From contig JANRIR010000040.1 in the NCBI GenBank assembly GCA_033764725.1, positions 1 to 64,000 on the forward strand: a stretch of DNA of 64,000 nt, read 5' to 3'. Within the stretch, counting starts at the first letter, position 1; every line of letters begins with the position of its first letter. A program made the position numbers and the translations under genes. The stretch is from RI-43 sp033764725. GTDB lineage: Bacteria; Pseudomonadota; Alphaproteobacteria; Caulobacterales; Aquidulcibacteraceae. The notes under the pieces were generated by a model, which was given only the letters and a program-made list of their open reading frames with translations, had not been told where the DNA came from and made no database searches. Positions 33,259-41,922 of this stretch are shown piece by piece.

Positions 33259-34338
33259 ATGAGCGGCGACCGCGACTTTTCTCGCTTCGAAGACGTGCGC
33301 AGGCTGTTCGACGACCGCACGGCCTATTTCGAGCAATTCCAGACCGTGCGCCGGTCCTACGATCAGAAGCTGGAGAGCTACCGCCAGAAGCGCGCAGACC
33401 TGGAAAAGAGCCAGCGCGAAGCCCTGGAGGAGATCGAGCGCGCCTTCGCCAGCGAGGCCGACGTCGACCGGCAGGAACTCTCCAAGGTGGCGCCGATCGC
33501 GGAGGACGAGGTCGCCAAGACGCCGACGCGCCGCGCGGCCTATTCCGACCGCATGGCCGCGCTGCAGGCGAAGCTTTCGCTGCTCGCCTATATCCGCTTC
33601 GAGGACGCCGAGAAGCGCGAGGTGCTGGACGCGGCGCTGAAGCAGGGCGGCTTCAGCTTGCGCACCTGGGTGGCCGAGCAGGACAACGAAGCCTTCGTCG
33701 CCGAGTGCGACCATTTCGTGTGCGTCGCCTTTCGCGGCACCACCAGCAAGACCGACCAGAAGACGGATTTCCGCGTCGCGGTGTCGAAATCCACCGTCGA
33801 TGACCATCCCGGCGACGTGCATGTCCATTCGGGCTTTCTCGCCGCGTTCAAAAGCATCGAACAGCCGCTGCGCCTGGCGCTGGCGAACACCGACGCGGCC
33901 AAGCCGATCTATTTGACCGGCCATTCGCTGGGCGGCGCGCTGGCGCTGATCGCATCGGCGAAATTCGCCGGCGGCGATCTTCTGGGCGAGCGGATCGCGG
34001 CGGTGTACACGTTCGGGGCCCCGCGCGTGGGCGATCGCCATTTCCGCGGCGCGGTGAAGGCGCCGCATTATCGCATCGTCAACAAATACGATTTCGTGCC
34101 GCAGGCGCCGCCGACCTGGATGAGCGGCTATGTCCACAATGGCGAGCCGCGCATTCTCGACAGCAAGAGCGCCAAACCGAAACGGCGCGAAAACGGCTTC
34201 TCCGAAGTGTTGCTCGGCCTGTTCAGCATCCTGTTGTGGCCGTTCACGCGCCGGCTTCTGTTCATGCACGTGCACAATGTGTCGCTCTACGCCGCCCGCC
34301 TCGACGCCATCGCGCGCGTGCGCGGGCGGTGGACGTAA
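33259..34338 (+). CDS. Class 3 lipase-like hydrolase with N-terminal coiled coil
   Basis: A 359-residue protein. Residues 20-65 form a charged helical, probably coiled-coil, segment (YDQKLESYRQKRADLEKSQ). The lipase class 3 domain follows: VCVAFRGTTS holds the oxyanion region, the nucleophile elbow is GHSLGG with Ser223, and FGAPRVGD and the late His complete the fold. No signal peptide. A short hydrophobic C-terminal stretch (VLLGLFSILLWPF) may attach to a membrane. Its natural ester is unknown. Confidence 0.8.
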   Translation: MSGDRDFSRFEDVRRLFDDRTAYFEQFQTVRRSYDQKLESYRQKRADLEKSQREALEEIERAFASEADVDRQELSKVAPIAEDEVAKTPTRRAAYSDRMAALQAKLSLLAYIRFEDAEKREVLDAALKQGGFSLRTWVAEQDNEAFVAECDHFVCVAFRGTTSKTDQKTDFRVAVSKSTVDDHPGDVHVHSGFLAAFKSIEQPLRLALANTDAAKPIYLTGHSLGGALALIASAKFAGGDLLGERIAAVYTFGAPRVGDRHFRGAVKAPHYRIVNKYDFVPQAPPTWMSGYVHNGEPRILDSKSAKPKRRENGFSEVLLGLFSILLWPFTRRLLFMHVHNVSLYAARLDAIARVRGRWT

Positions 34339-34372
34339 GGCGGCAGCCTGGGAGACGGAGGACCACGCGACC

Positions 34373-34738
34373 GTGCGATGGCTCGTCAAGGATGAACGTA
34401 CGCAACGCCGCGCGATCGGCTTGCGACGAGAGATGACGGAGCCCGAACGCGTTCTTTGGATGCTGCTGCGGGATCGCCGCTTCGCGGGATTCAAATTTCG
34501 CCGTCAGGCGCCGCTGGGCGATGTCGTCGTCGATTTCGTGTGCTATCGCGCCAAGCTGGCGATCGAACTTGACGGGTCGCACCATGGAACGCCCGAGCAG
34601 AGCGCTTTTGACGCGCAGCGCACCGCGCACCTGAACGCAGCCGGCTTTCGCGTGCTGCGCATCTGGAACCATGATCTTGACCACCAGCGCGAGGCGGTCG
34701 GTGAAGCGATCTGGCGCGCGCTCACGCACAAAGACTGA
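34373..34738 (+). CDS. DUF559 endonuclease-like protein
   Basis: A 121-residue protein of the DUF559 family (restriction-endonuclease-like fold, related to Vsr). The motif FRRQAPLGDVVVDFVCY and then AIELDGSHH, followed by RTAHLNAAGFRVLRIWNHDL, gives the catalytic Asp/Glu core. The GTG at 34373 has GGAGGA 10 bases upstream and follows the lipase gene by 34 bp. Family members are common near mobile DNA and are of unknown function. A repeat element of the convergent-gene family lies just downstream. Confidence 0.8.
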   Translation: MRWLVKDERTQRRAIGLRREMTEPERVLWMLLRDRRFAGFKFRRQAPLGDVVVDFVCYRAKLAIELDGSHHGTPEQSAFDAQRTAHLNAAGFRVLRIWNHDLDHQREAVGEAIWRALTHKD

Positions 34739-34746
34739 CGCTGCGT

Positions 34747-34890
34747 CCCTCTCCCCTTGTGGGAGAGGGTGGATCGACGCGGCACGCGTCGAGACGGGTG
34801 AGGGGTGAAAGCGCCCACCTCTGCGACGTTTCGCAAACACCCCTCATCCGTCAGCTTCGCTGACACCTTCTCCCACAAGGGGAGAAGGAG
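34747..34890. repeat. Structured repeat, locus A (arrangement II)
   Basis: Two halves in opposite orientation around a 31-base linker. The first half (34747-34807) begins with the hairpin CCCTCTCCC/GGGAGAGGG, then an inner stem CGACGCG/CGCGTCG, and ends GAGGGGTG. The second (34838-34890) begins CACCCCTC, then GTCAGC/GCTGAC, then CCTTCTCCC/GGGAGAAGG. It lies between convergent genes. The linker carries GTTTCGCAAAC, which recurs inverted in locus E. Confidence 0.85.
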
Positions 34891-34896
34891 AACAGC

Positions 34897-35802
34897 TCAG
34901 CCGCCGGAGATTTTGCGGAAGAATTTCTGCGTCTGCCCGCCGCCCTGCTCGTAGGCTTCCTGCTTTGCGGGATCGGCGATGACGTCCCAATTGTCGCGCA
35001 CTTCTTCCGCCGAGACGCCGCCCTGGCCCAGATAGATGCCGTCGGTTTCGTAGATGCGCGCGACGGCGAACACGCCGGCGCCGGCGGTGAGCACCACGCC
35101 GGTCGGCGCGTCGTCGCTGACGAGATAGACCACGCCGGGGGTGACGAATTCAGGCTTCAAGGCGTCGAGCATCGCCGGCGGCATCAGATTTTCCGTCATC
35201 CGCGTGGCGGCGACCGGCGAGATCGCATTGACCTTGATGTTGTTCTTGGCGCCTTCGAGCTTCAGCGTGTGCATGAAGCCCACCAGCGATAGTTTCGCTG
35301 CGCCGTAATTGGTTTGGCCGAAATTGCCATAAAGCCCGGTCGATGAGGTGGTGACCACGATGCGCCCGTAATTCTGCGTGCGCATGATCTCCCACATCGC
35401 CTTCACCGGCTTCACCGTGCCCATCAGGTGCACGTTCATGACCTTCTCGAAGTCCGCGATCTCCATCTTCGCGAAGCTCTTGTCGATCAGGATGCCGGCG
35501 TTTGCGATGAGGATGTCGATGCGGCCCCACGCGTCCATGGTCTGCTTCACGAGGCCGGCGACGCCCGCATCGTCGGCCACGGAGGCGCCGTTTGCGATCG
35601 CCTCGCCGCCGAACGCCTTGATCTCTTCGACCACCTTCTGCGCGGCCTCCGAGGAGCCGCCCGAGCCGTCGACCGAGCCGCCCAGATCGTTGATCACGAC
35701 CCGCGCGCCGCGGCGGGCGAGTTCGAGCGCGTGCTGGCGGCCGAGGCCGCCGCCGGCGCCGGTGACGATGGCGACTTTGCCGTCGAAGCGAATGTCGGAC
35801 AT
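34897..35802 (-). CDS. SDR, (3R)-hydroxyacyl-CoA dehydrogenase-like
   Basis: A 301-residue SDR. TGAGGGLG near residue 13, NDLGGSVDGSG after strand 2, IANAG, TSSTGLYGNFGQTNYGAAK containing the catalytic Tyr and Lys, and a long C-terminal tail (YETDGIYLGQGGVSAEEV). This arrangement and length match the (3R)-hydroxyacyl-CoA dehydrogenase domain of MFE-2-type proteins, so it may oxidise 3-hydroxyacyl-CoA. The start at 35802 is the first Met of the conserved domain; upstream readings are Arg-rich. It stands alone, with repeat locus A downstream. Confidence 0.85.
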   Translation of the reverse strand: MSDIRFDGKVAIVTGAGGGLGRQHALELARRGARVVINDLGGSVDGSGGSSEAAQKVVEEIKAFGGEAIANGASVADDAGVAGLVKQTMDAWGRIDILIANAGILIDKSFAKMEIADFEKVMNVHLMGTVKPVKAMWEIMRTQNYGRIVVTTSSTGLYGNFGQTNYGAAKLSLVGFMHTLKLEGAKNNIKVNAISPVAATRMTENLMPPAMLDALKPEFVTPGVVYLVSDDAPTGVVLTAGAGVFAVARIYETDGIYLGQGGVSAEEVRDNWDVIADPAKQEAYEQGGGQTQKFFRKISGG

Positions 35803-35969
35803 GGGAAATAGGCCCTTCGGGGGTTGCAAATCCGCCGTTTGATGGCGGGGCGGGCGCGAGGCGTCAAGGCGCGCGCGTTGCGGCGCAATCGCTTGCGCGC
35901 GCTGGCGGAAACGCCCAACCTTGCGCCCCACGACGCGCGCCCGCCGCGGCGCGATCCTTGGGGGAAAAA

Positions 35970-37250
35970 GTGCCGGCCTACACGCTCGACAATGCGCGCA
36001 GCCTGATCGGGCTGGCGATCATCCTGGTTATCTGCTGGGCGCTGTCGGAGAACCGCCGCCGCTTTCCCTGGGCGCTCGCGGCGGGCGCGCTCACGGTGCA
36101 GGCGGGGCTGGTGGCGCTGTTGTTCGCCGTGCCGAATTCGCAAGGCGTGCTGAGCGGGATCACCGCCGCGGTCGACGGGCTCGCGGCGGCCACCGACAAG
36201 GGCACGCAATTCGTGTTCGGCTATCTGGGCGGGGGCGAGCAGCCCTATGCGATGCAGCCGCAGGATTCCGGCGCGCCGTTCATTTTCGGCTTTCGCGTGC
36301 TGCCGCTGATCCTGGTGATCTCGGCGCTGTCGGCGCTGTTGTGGCATTGGGGGATCTTGAAGGCGATCACGCGCGCCTTTGGATTTCTGTTCGAAAAGAC
36401 GATGGGCCTGGGCGGCGCGTCGGCGCTGGCGGTGGCGGCCAACATCTTCATGGGCATGGTCGAGAGCCCGATCGTGATCCGCGCCTATCTGGATAAATTG
36501 TCGCGTTCGGAAATTTTCCTCATGATGGTGGTGGGCCTGGGCACGGTGGCGGGCTCGACCATGGTGGCCTATGCGCTGATCCTGGCGCCGGTGCTGCCGA
36601 ATGCAGCTGGCCATGTGCTCGTCGCCTCGATCATATCGGCGCCGGCCAGCATTCTGCTTGCGCGCATCATGATCCCGGAAGACGTGCAGGATCGCATCGC
36701 CTACGATTACACGTCCGCGCTGCGTTACGAGAGTTCGATGGATGCGGTGACGCGCGGCGTGCAGGACGGCGTCATGGTGGCGGTGAACGTCGCCGCCTTC
36801 CTCATCGTGTTCGTGGCGTTTGTCTGGATCGGCAACAATCTCCTGGCGCTTCTGCCGCCGTGGAATGGCGAGGCGATCACGCTGCAGCGCCTGTTCGGCG
36901 TCGCGTTCGCGCCGGTCGCCTACGTCATCGGCGTGCCGTGGGCGGAGGCGCAGACCGCCGGCGGCGTGCTCGGGACGAAACTGTTCCTCACCGAATTCCT
37001 GGCCTTCATCGAGCTTGGCGCCATTCCCGCCGATGCGCTCAGCGACCGCTCGCGCATGATCATGACCTATGCGATCTGCGGCTTCGCCAATGTCGCCTCG
37101 ATCGGCATCATGACCGGCGGCATGACGGTGCTGATGCCGAACCGGCGCAGCGAAATTCTGGCGCTGGCCTGGCGCGCGCTGCTGCCGGGCTTTCTCGCCA
37201 CTTTGATGGCGGCGTGCGTCGTCGCCGCGCTGCCGATGGGCCTGTTCTAA
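35970..37250 (+). CDS. nupC: Concentrative nucleoside transporter (NupC-like)
   Basis: A 426-residue CNT-family permease with about 10 transmembrane helices. Family features: RVLPLILVISALSALLWHWGIL, ANIFMGMVESPIVIRAYLDKLSRSE, AGSTMVAYALI and GTKLFLTEFLAFI in order. It imports nucleosides with H+ or Na+. The GTG at 35970 follows a GGGGAAAAA ribosome site closely; a TTG at 35958 is a possible alternative. The 167-bp gap upstream separates it from the divergent SDR gene. A GST gene follows 23 bp later. Confidence 0.85.
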   Translation: MPAYTLDNARSLIGLAIILVICWALSENRRRFPWALAAGALTVQAGLVALLFAVPNSQGVLSGITAAVDGLAAATDKGTQFVFGYLGGGEQPYAMQPQDSGAPFIFGFRVLPLILVISALSALLWHWGILKAITRAFGFLFEKTMGLGGASALAVAANIFMGMVESPIVIRAYLDKLSRSEIFLMMVVGLGTVAGSTMVAYALILAPVLPNAAGHVLVASIISAPASILLARIMIPEDVQDRIAYDYTSALRYESSMDAVTRGVQDGVMVAVNVAAFLIVFVAFVWIGNNLLALLPPWNGEAITLQRLFGVAFAPVAYVIGVPWAEAQTAGGVLGTKLFLTEFLAFIELGAIPADALSDRSRMIMTYAICGFANVASIGIMTGGMTVLMPNRRSEILALAWRALLPGFLATLMAACVVAALPMGLF

Positions 37251-37273
37251 GCGCAAAACAAAGAGGAGACGCC

Positions 37274-37894
37274 ATGAAGCTTTATATTGCGCCCTATGCG
37301 CCCAATCCGCGCCGCGCGACCATGTTCGTCGCGGAGAAAGGCATCACCGACATCGAATTCGTATCGCTTAATCTGCCGGCGGGCGAACACCGGACGGACG
37401 CCTTCCGCAAGCTCAGCCCGCTGTCGCAAATCCCCACGCTGGAATTGGACGACGGGCGCGCGCTGACCGAAAGCCGCGCCATCTGCGCCTATCTCGAGGC
37501 GCTTTACCCCGAGCCCAATATGATGGGACGCGACCCCTTCGAGCGCGCGCAGATCGAAATGTGGGACCGACGCACGGAATATCTCGTCGTGCTGCCGTTC
37601 ATGCTGTGGATGCGCCACGGCTTTCCTGCACTCGCCGCAGTGGAGAAGAACCAGAACCCCGCGGTTGCGGCCTATTACGAAACGCAAGCCAAAACCATGG
37701 CGCACTGGTTCGACCGCCAGCTCGCCGACCGCGAATGGATCGCCGGGGATCGCTTCACCATCGCCGACATCACCGCCGCCTGCGGCATCGATTTCGCCAA
37801 GATGGCCAAGTGGCGGCCCGACGACACGCTGCCGAACCTCAAGCGCTGGCGCGACGCGATCGCCCAGCGGCCGGCGGGACAAGCCGCGCCCTGA
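37274..37894 (+). CDS. Glutathione S-transferase
   Basis: A 206-residue GST. The thioredoxin-like N domain (residues 1-80) contains KLYIAPYAPNPRRATMF, the cis-Pro in SQIPTLELDDG and ESRAICAYLE; the helical C domain has the N-capping box FTIADITAACGIDF. GAGGAG lies 7 bases before the ATG. No catalytic Ser or Cys is obvious at the N terminus, so the activity class is uncertain. It may share a messenger with the nucleoside transporter. A convergent SDR gene ends 10 bp away. Confidence 0.85.
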   Translation: MKLYIAPYAPNPRRATMFVAEKGITDIEFVSLNLPAGEHRTDAFRKLSPLSQIPTLELDDGRALTESRAICAYLEALYPEPNMMGRDPFERAQIEMWDRRTEYLVVLPFMLWMRHGFPALAAVEKNQNPAVAAYYETQAKTMAHWFDRQLADREWIAGDRFTIADITAACGIDFAKMAKWRPDDTLPNLKRWRDAIAQRPAGQAAP

Positions 37895-37904
37895 GCGCGC
37901 CGGA

Positions 37905-38702
37905 TCAGCTTTCGTTTTGCGTGAACAATCCCGCCGCCGCCATCATGTCGCGCGTCTGCTCGGGCGCGGCGGTCTGCATGCGGTCGAACTCTTCGAGCTC
38001 CTCTGGCACGTACCAATGGATCTTGTCGGTGTGATAGGCGCCCCAGCACGCTTCGGCCACGGCGCGCGGCGCCATCAGGCGCCACATGCCCTCTTTCGGG
38101 GCCGCGATCTTGGCCTCGTCCGGCAGGATCGGCGTGTCGATCAGGCCAGGCAGCGTGTCGGCGGCGCGCACGCCATGCGCCTTGAACTCGATCGACAGCG
38201 CTTCGGTCATGCCTTTCACGGCGTGCTTGGTCGCGGAATACACCGCGATGTTCGCCATGCCGAAAATCGCCGAGGACGACGAGGTGGTGAAACACAGGGC
38301 ATTGGGCGTCGCCTTCAACAGCGGAAAGGCGAGATGGATGCCGCTCAGCACGCCGGTGAAGTTCACCGCGACGAGATCGAGCACGTCCTGCCAGGGCTGG
38401 TCCACGAACGGGCCGCCGCGGCCGATGCCGGCGTTGTTGTAGAGCACGTCCATGCGCCCGCCGGTCGCGGCCGAAAACGCGTCGAGCGCAGCCTTAAAGG
38501 CGGCGCGGTCGGTGACGTCGAGGCGCTGGATCAGGCAGCCGCCGGCGCCGATCTCGGCCTGAAGGCTGGCGAGCCCCGCCTCATCGACGTCGCATGCGCC
38601 CACGAACCAGCCGCGCTCGGCGAACAGCAGCGCCGTCGCGCGCCCGATGCCGGAGGCGGCGCCGGTGATGAAGATGCTCTTGCGGCCGGCGGCGTTGGTC
38701 AT
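37905..38702 (-). CDS. Short-chain dehydrogenase/reductase
   Basis: A 265-residue classical SDR: TGAASGIG, NNAG, a Ser in TTSSSSAIF and the YSATK catalytic motif. The C terminus is longer than usual, with a polar acidic tail (WYVPEELEEFDRMQ). Acidic residue Asp38/Asp40 after strand 2 suggests NAD(H). It is divergent from another SDR gene at 38786. Substrate unknown. Confidence 0.85.
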   Translation of the reverse strand: MTNAAGRKSIFITGAASGIGRATALLFAERGWFVGACDVDEAGLASLQAEIGAGGCLIQRLDVTDRAAFKAALDAFSAATGGRMDVLYNNAGIGRGGPFVDQPWQDVLDLVAVNFTGVLSGIHLAFPLLKATPNALCFTTSSSSAIFGMANIAVYSATKHAVKGMTEALSIEFKAHGVRAADTLPGLIDTPILPDEAKIAAPKEGMWRLMAPRAVAEACWGAYHTDKIHWYVPEELEEFDRMQTAAPEQTRDMMAAAGLFTQNES

Positions 38703-38785
38703 CGCGGTCCTCCCTGATCGCTTGAGCGCGGCCGCGCCCAGAGCCTATGAGTGGGGACGATAAAGGCCACCGCAGGGGAAACGCC

Positions 38786-39556
38786 ATGCCCAGTCTGTTC
38801 GATCTTTCAGGCCAAACCGCCATCGTCACGGGTTCGTCCCGCGGCATCGGCAAGGCCATCGCCCATCGTCTGGCCGAGCACGGGGCCAATGTCGTGGTGT
38901 CCTCGCGCAAGGCCGACGCCTGCGAGGCGGCGGTCGCGGAGATCAACGCCGCAGTCGGCCGCAAGGCGGCGGTCGCCATTCCGGCGAACATCGCCTCCAA
39001 GGAGGCCCTGCAGGCGCTGGTCGACGAAACCCGCCGCACCTTCGGCAAGATCGACGTGCTGGTCTGCAACGCCGCCTCGAACCCGTATTTCGGGCCGATG
39101 GCCGGCATCTCCGACGACCAGTTCATGAAGGTGCTGCAGAACAACATCGTCTCGAACCATTGGCTGATCACGATGGTGGTTCCCGAAATGCTGGAGCGGA
39201 AGGACGGCTCCATCATCATCATCTCGTCGATCGGGGGCCTGCGCGGCTCGCCGGTGATCGGCGCCTACGACATCTCGAAGGCCGCCGACATGCAGCTCGC
39301 GCGCAATCTCGCGGCCGAATACGGCCCCTCGAACGTGCGCGTGAACACGATCGCGCCGGGCCTCATCAAAACCGATTTCGCCAAGGCGCTGTGGGACAAT
39401 CCCGAGATCCTCAAGCGCTCCACCGCGACCACGCCGCTGCGGCGCATCGGCGAGCCGGACGAAATCGCCGGCATGGCCGTGTTCCTGGCTTCCAAGGCGG
39501 GCTCGTTCGCCACCGGCCAGACCTACGTGATCGACGGCGGCGCCACAGCCGCCTGA
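38786..39556 (+). CDS. Short-chain dehydrogenase/reductase
   Basis: A 256-residue classical SDR: TGSSRGIG, the CNAAS variant of NNAG, active Ser in IIISSIGGL and YDISK catalytic motif, with a C-terminal GQTYVIDGG. SSRK after strand 2 favours NADP(H). It resembles the DHRS4/SDR25C-type dehydrogenases. AGGGGAA lies upstream of the ATG at 38786. It stands between a divergent SDR gene and an M28 peptidase gene 81 bp downstream. Confidence 0.85.
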   Translation: MPSLFDLSGQTAIVTGSSRGIGKAIAHRLAEHGANVVVSSRKADACEAAVAEINAAVGRKAAVAIPANIASKEALQALVDETRRTFGKIDVLVCNAASNPYFGPMAGISDDQFMKVLQNNIVSNHWLITMVVPEMLERKDGSIIIISSIGGLRGSPVIGAYDISKAADMQLARNLAAEYGPSNVRVNTIAPGLIKTDFAKALWDNPEILKRSTATTPLRRIGEPDEIAGMAVFLASKAGSFATGQTYVIDGGATAA

Positions 39557-39637
39557 CCGCGCTTTGACCCTCCCGCCGGGCGCCCTTATGCAGGGCCGTC
39601 CCGCGCGCAGATGCGGGCGCGGCTGGAGGCGAAGAGG

Positions 39638-41374
39638 ATGCGGGCAGCTTGGATCGCGGCCGGCGCGGCGGCGCTGGCGCTCGGCGGATGCGGCATGGTG
39701 CGCGGGCTTTTGCCCGGTGACCCCGAGACCGGCCGCCCCGCCCCTGTCGCGGCCGTGCAGGCGCCGGCGAGGATCGCCGCCTTCCAGCATGCGCCCCTCT
39801 CCGCAGGCGCGATCATGGCGCATGTCGACGTGCTCGCCTCCGACGCCTTCGATGGCCGCCTGCCCGGCACGCGCGGCGAGGCGCTGACGCTGGATTATAT
39901 CGAGCGCGCCTTCGCCGCGATCGGCCTGCAGCCGGGCGTGGTGGCGGCCAACGGCGCCGTCGGCTGGCGCCAGAGCGTGCCGCTGGTGACCGCGCGCGTG
40001 TCCAACAGCCCGGCGATGCGGGTGACCGGCGCCGACGGCGCGCGCGATTACGCCTTCGGGACCCAGCATGTTGTGTGGACCAAGCGGATGGAGCCGGCGA
40101 CCAATATCGCCGACGCAGAGATGGTGTTCGTCGGCTATGGCGTCGTCGCGCCGGAGCGCAATTGGAACGACTACGCCGGCATCGACATGCGCGGGCGCAT
40201 CGCCGTCATCCTGATCAACGATCCGGATTTCGAAACCGGCGACGACCGCGGCTTCGGCGGCCGCGCCATGACCTATTACGGCCGCTGGACCTACAAATCC
40301 GAAGAGGCCGCGCGCCAGGGCGCCGCCGGCGCCATCATCATCCACGAGACCGCGCCGGCCGCCTATCCCTGGGCGGTGGTGCAGAATTCCAATAGCGGCC
40401 CCAAGCTCGATATCGTGCGGCCCGATCGCGGCGCGAGCCGCGTTGGCGTCGAGGGATGGATCTCCACGCCGACAGCCGCGGAATTGTTCCAGCGCGCCAA
40501 TCTCAACTTCGCGGACTTGAAGGCGCGCGCGCAACGCCCCGGCTTCACGCCCACGCCGATGGGCTTGCGCATGAGCCTGTCGCTGCAGACCGAACTGACC
40601 GAGCAGGCGTCGTACAATGTCGTCGGCGTGCTGCCGGGTCGTTCACGCGCGGGTGAAACGATCCTCTACACCGCGCACTGGGACCATCTCGGCCGCTGCC
40701 CGCCCGCCAATGGCGACGATATCTGCAACGGCGCGCTCGACAACGCGACCGGAACCGCCGGCCTTATCGAACTCGCGCGCCGGTTCGCCGGCGAAGGCCG
40801 CCATGAGCGCTCGATCGCGTTCGTCGCGTTCACGGCGGAGGAGCAGGGCCTCTTGGGCTCGGAATATTACGCGGAAAACCCCGTGTTTCCCGCCGCGCGC
40901 ACCGTCGGCGCGGTCAACATGGATGGGCTCAACATCTATGGGCCGGCGCGCAACATCACCGTCGTCGGCTACGGCAAGAGCACAATGGAAGACCTCCTGC
41001 GGACGGCGGCGCAGACGCAAGGGCGCACCATCGAGGGCGAAGCGTTTCCCGAGCGCGGCAGCTTCTATCGCTCCGACCATTTCAATCTGGCGCGCATCGG
41101 CATTCCGGTTCTCTACGCCAGCGGCGGGCTCGATCTCGTCGACGGCGGCGTCGAACGCGGCAGCGCGCTGCAAAGCGCCTATATCGCGGAGCGCTACCAC
41201 AAGCCGGACGATGAGGTGACGCCGGATTGGAACATCGCCGGCGGCGTGCAGGATTTGCAATTGTTCTACCAGGTCGGCGAAACGCTTGCGAACGGAACCG
41301 ATTGGCCGGTCTGGCGCCCGGGCGCGGAATTCGCCGCCGCGCGCGAACAATCGATGCGCGGCGCCGCACGATGA
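39638..41374 (+). CDS. M28-family zinc peptidase lipoprotein with PA domain
   Basis: A 578-residue exported metallopeptidase. Lipoprotein signal with Cys18 (LALGGC). A PA (protease-associated) domain lies in the first half (IADAEMVFVGYGVVAPE to GAIIIHETAPA). The peptidase domain has the M28 zinc ligands: His and Asp in TAHWDHLG and LDNATG, Glu in FTAEEQG, Asp in NMDG, and the last His in YRSDHF. GGAGG is 8 bases before the start. Aminopeptidase or glutaminyl-cyclase-like activity is likely. Its stop overlaps the next gene (ATGA). Confidence 0.9.
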   Translation: MRAAWIAAGAAALALGGCGMVRGLLPGDPETGRPAPVAAVQAPARIAAFQHAPLSAGAIMAHVDVLASDAFDGRLPGTRGEALTLDYIERAFAAIGLQPGVVAANGAVGWRQSVPLVTARVSNSPAMRVTGADGARDYAFGTQHVVWTKRMEPATNIADAEMVFVGYGVVAPERNWNDYAGIDMRGRIAVILINDPDFETGDDRGFGGRAMTYYGRWTYKSEEAARQGAAGAIIIHETAPAAYPWAVVQNSNSGPKLDIVRPDRGASRVGVEGWISTPTAAELFQRANLNFADLKARAQRPGFTPTPMGLRMSLSLQTELTEQASYNVVGVLPGRSRAGETILYTAHWDHLGRCPPANGDDICNGALDNATGTAGLIELARRFAGEGRHERSIAFVAFTAEEQGLLGSEYYAENPVFPAARTVGAVNMDGLNIYGPARNITVVGYGKSTMEDLLRTAAQTQGRTIEGEAFPERGSFYRSDHFNLARIGIPVLYASGGLDLVDGGVERGSALQSAYIAERYHKPDDEVTPDWNIAGGVQDLQLFYQVGETLANGTDWPVWRPGAEFAAAREQSMRGAAR

Positions 41375-41922
41375 TGCGTCGCATCATCGCGATCGCGGCG
41401 CTGGCGCTGTCGGCGTGCGCGCAGCCTGCGCCGGCGCCGGCCGGCGAGACCGATCTCGCTCAGCGCGTCGCAGCGCTGGAGGATGAACGCGCCATCCGCG
41501 CCGCCGCCGCAGCGATCGATCTTGCGGTGGACGAGAAGGATTGGGCCGCCGCGCGCGCGGGCTTCACCGACCGCGTGCGCGTGGATTTCTCCTCCCTCGG
41601 CGGCGGCGAACCGGCGACGATCTCCGCCGACGATCTGGTTGGCGGTTGGCGCAACAATCTGCACCGCAACAAGCCGAGCTGGCACATTCGCGGGCTGGAG
41701 ACCGTGACGCTCAACGGCGACGAGGCGACGCTCGTCTCGCACGGCTACGCCTGGAACGCGCTGCCGCAGCGCGTCGAGAACGATCTCTGGGAGGTGTGGG
41801 GAACCTACACGCACCATTTTGTGCGTACGCCGCAAGGCTGGAAGGTCGACCGCTTCAGCTTCACCGCCACCCATGAACGCGGCGACGCCAGCATCCGCAC
41901 GGATATCGCCGCGGAGGACTAA
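41371..41922 (+). CDS. SnoaL/NTF2-like lipoprotein
   Basis: A 183-residue protein with a lipoprotein signal (MMRRIIAIAALALSAC, Cys16). The mature part is an NTF2/SnoaL-like fold: an N-terminal helix RVAALEDERAIRAAAAAIDLA, then strands ending in WGTYTHHFVRTPQGWKVDRFSF. Such domains often bind or act on small hydrophobic molecules. The start overlaps the stop of the M28 peptidase gene (ATGA), so they form an operon. Its 3' end overlaps the convergent amidase gene by 4 bp. Confidence 0.75.
   Translation: MMRRIIAIAALALSACAQPAPAPAGETDLAQRVAALEDERAIRAAAAAIDLAVDEKDWAAARAGFTDRVRVDFSSLGGGEPATISADDLVGGWRNNLHRNKPSWHIRGLETVTLNGDEATLVSHGYAWNALPQRVENDLWEVWGTYTHHFVRTPQGWKVDRFSFTATHERGDASIRTDIAAED

Noticed and set aside
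31186..34338. A 1050-codon open frame on the plus strand across the DUF2339 gene and into the lipase
   Set aside because: Only its last 359 codons are real (the lipase from 33259). The rest is Arg/Gly/Gln-rich shadow of the minus-strand DUF2339 gene, as expected in 70% GC DNA.
34740..34890. Locus A considered as a CRISPR array or phage attachment site
   Set aside because: There are only two half-elements, inverted, with no regular spacers; the family repeats elsewhere with hairpin structure, so it is a dispersed repeat.
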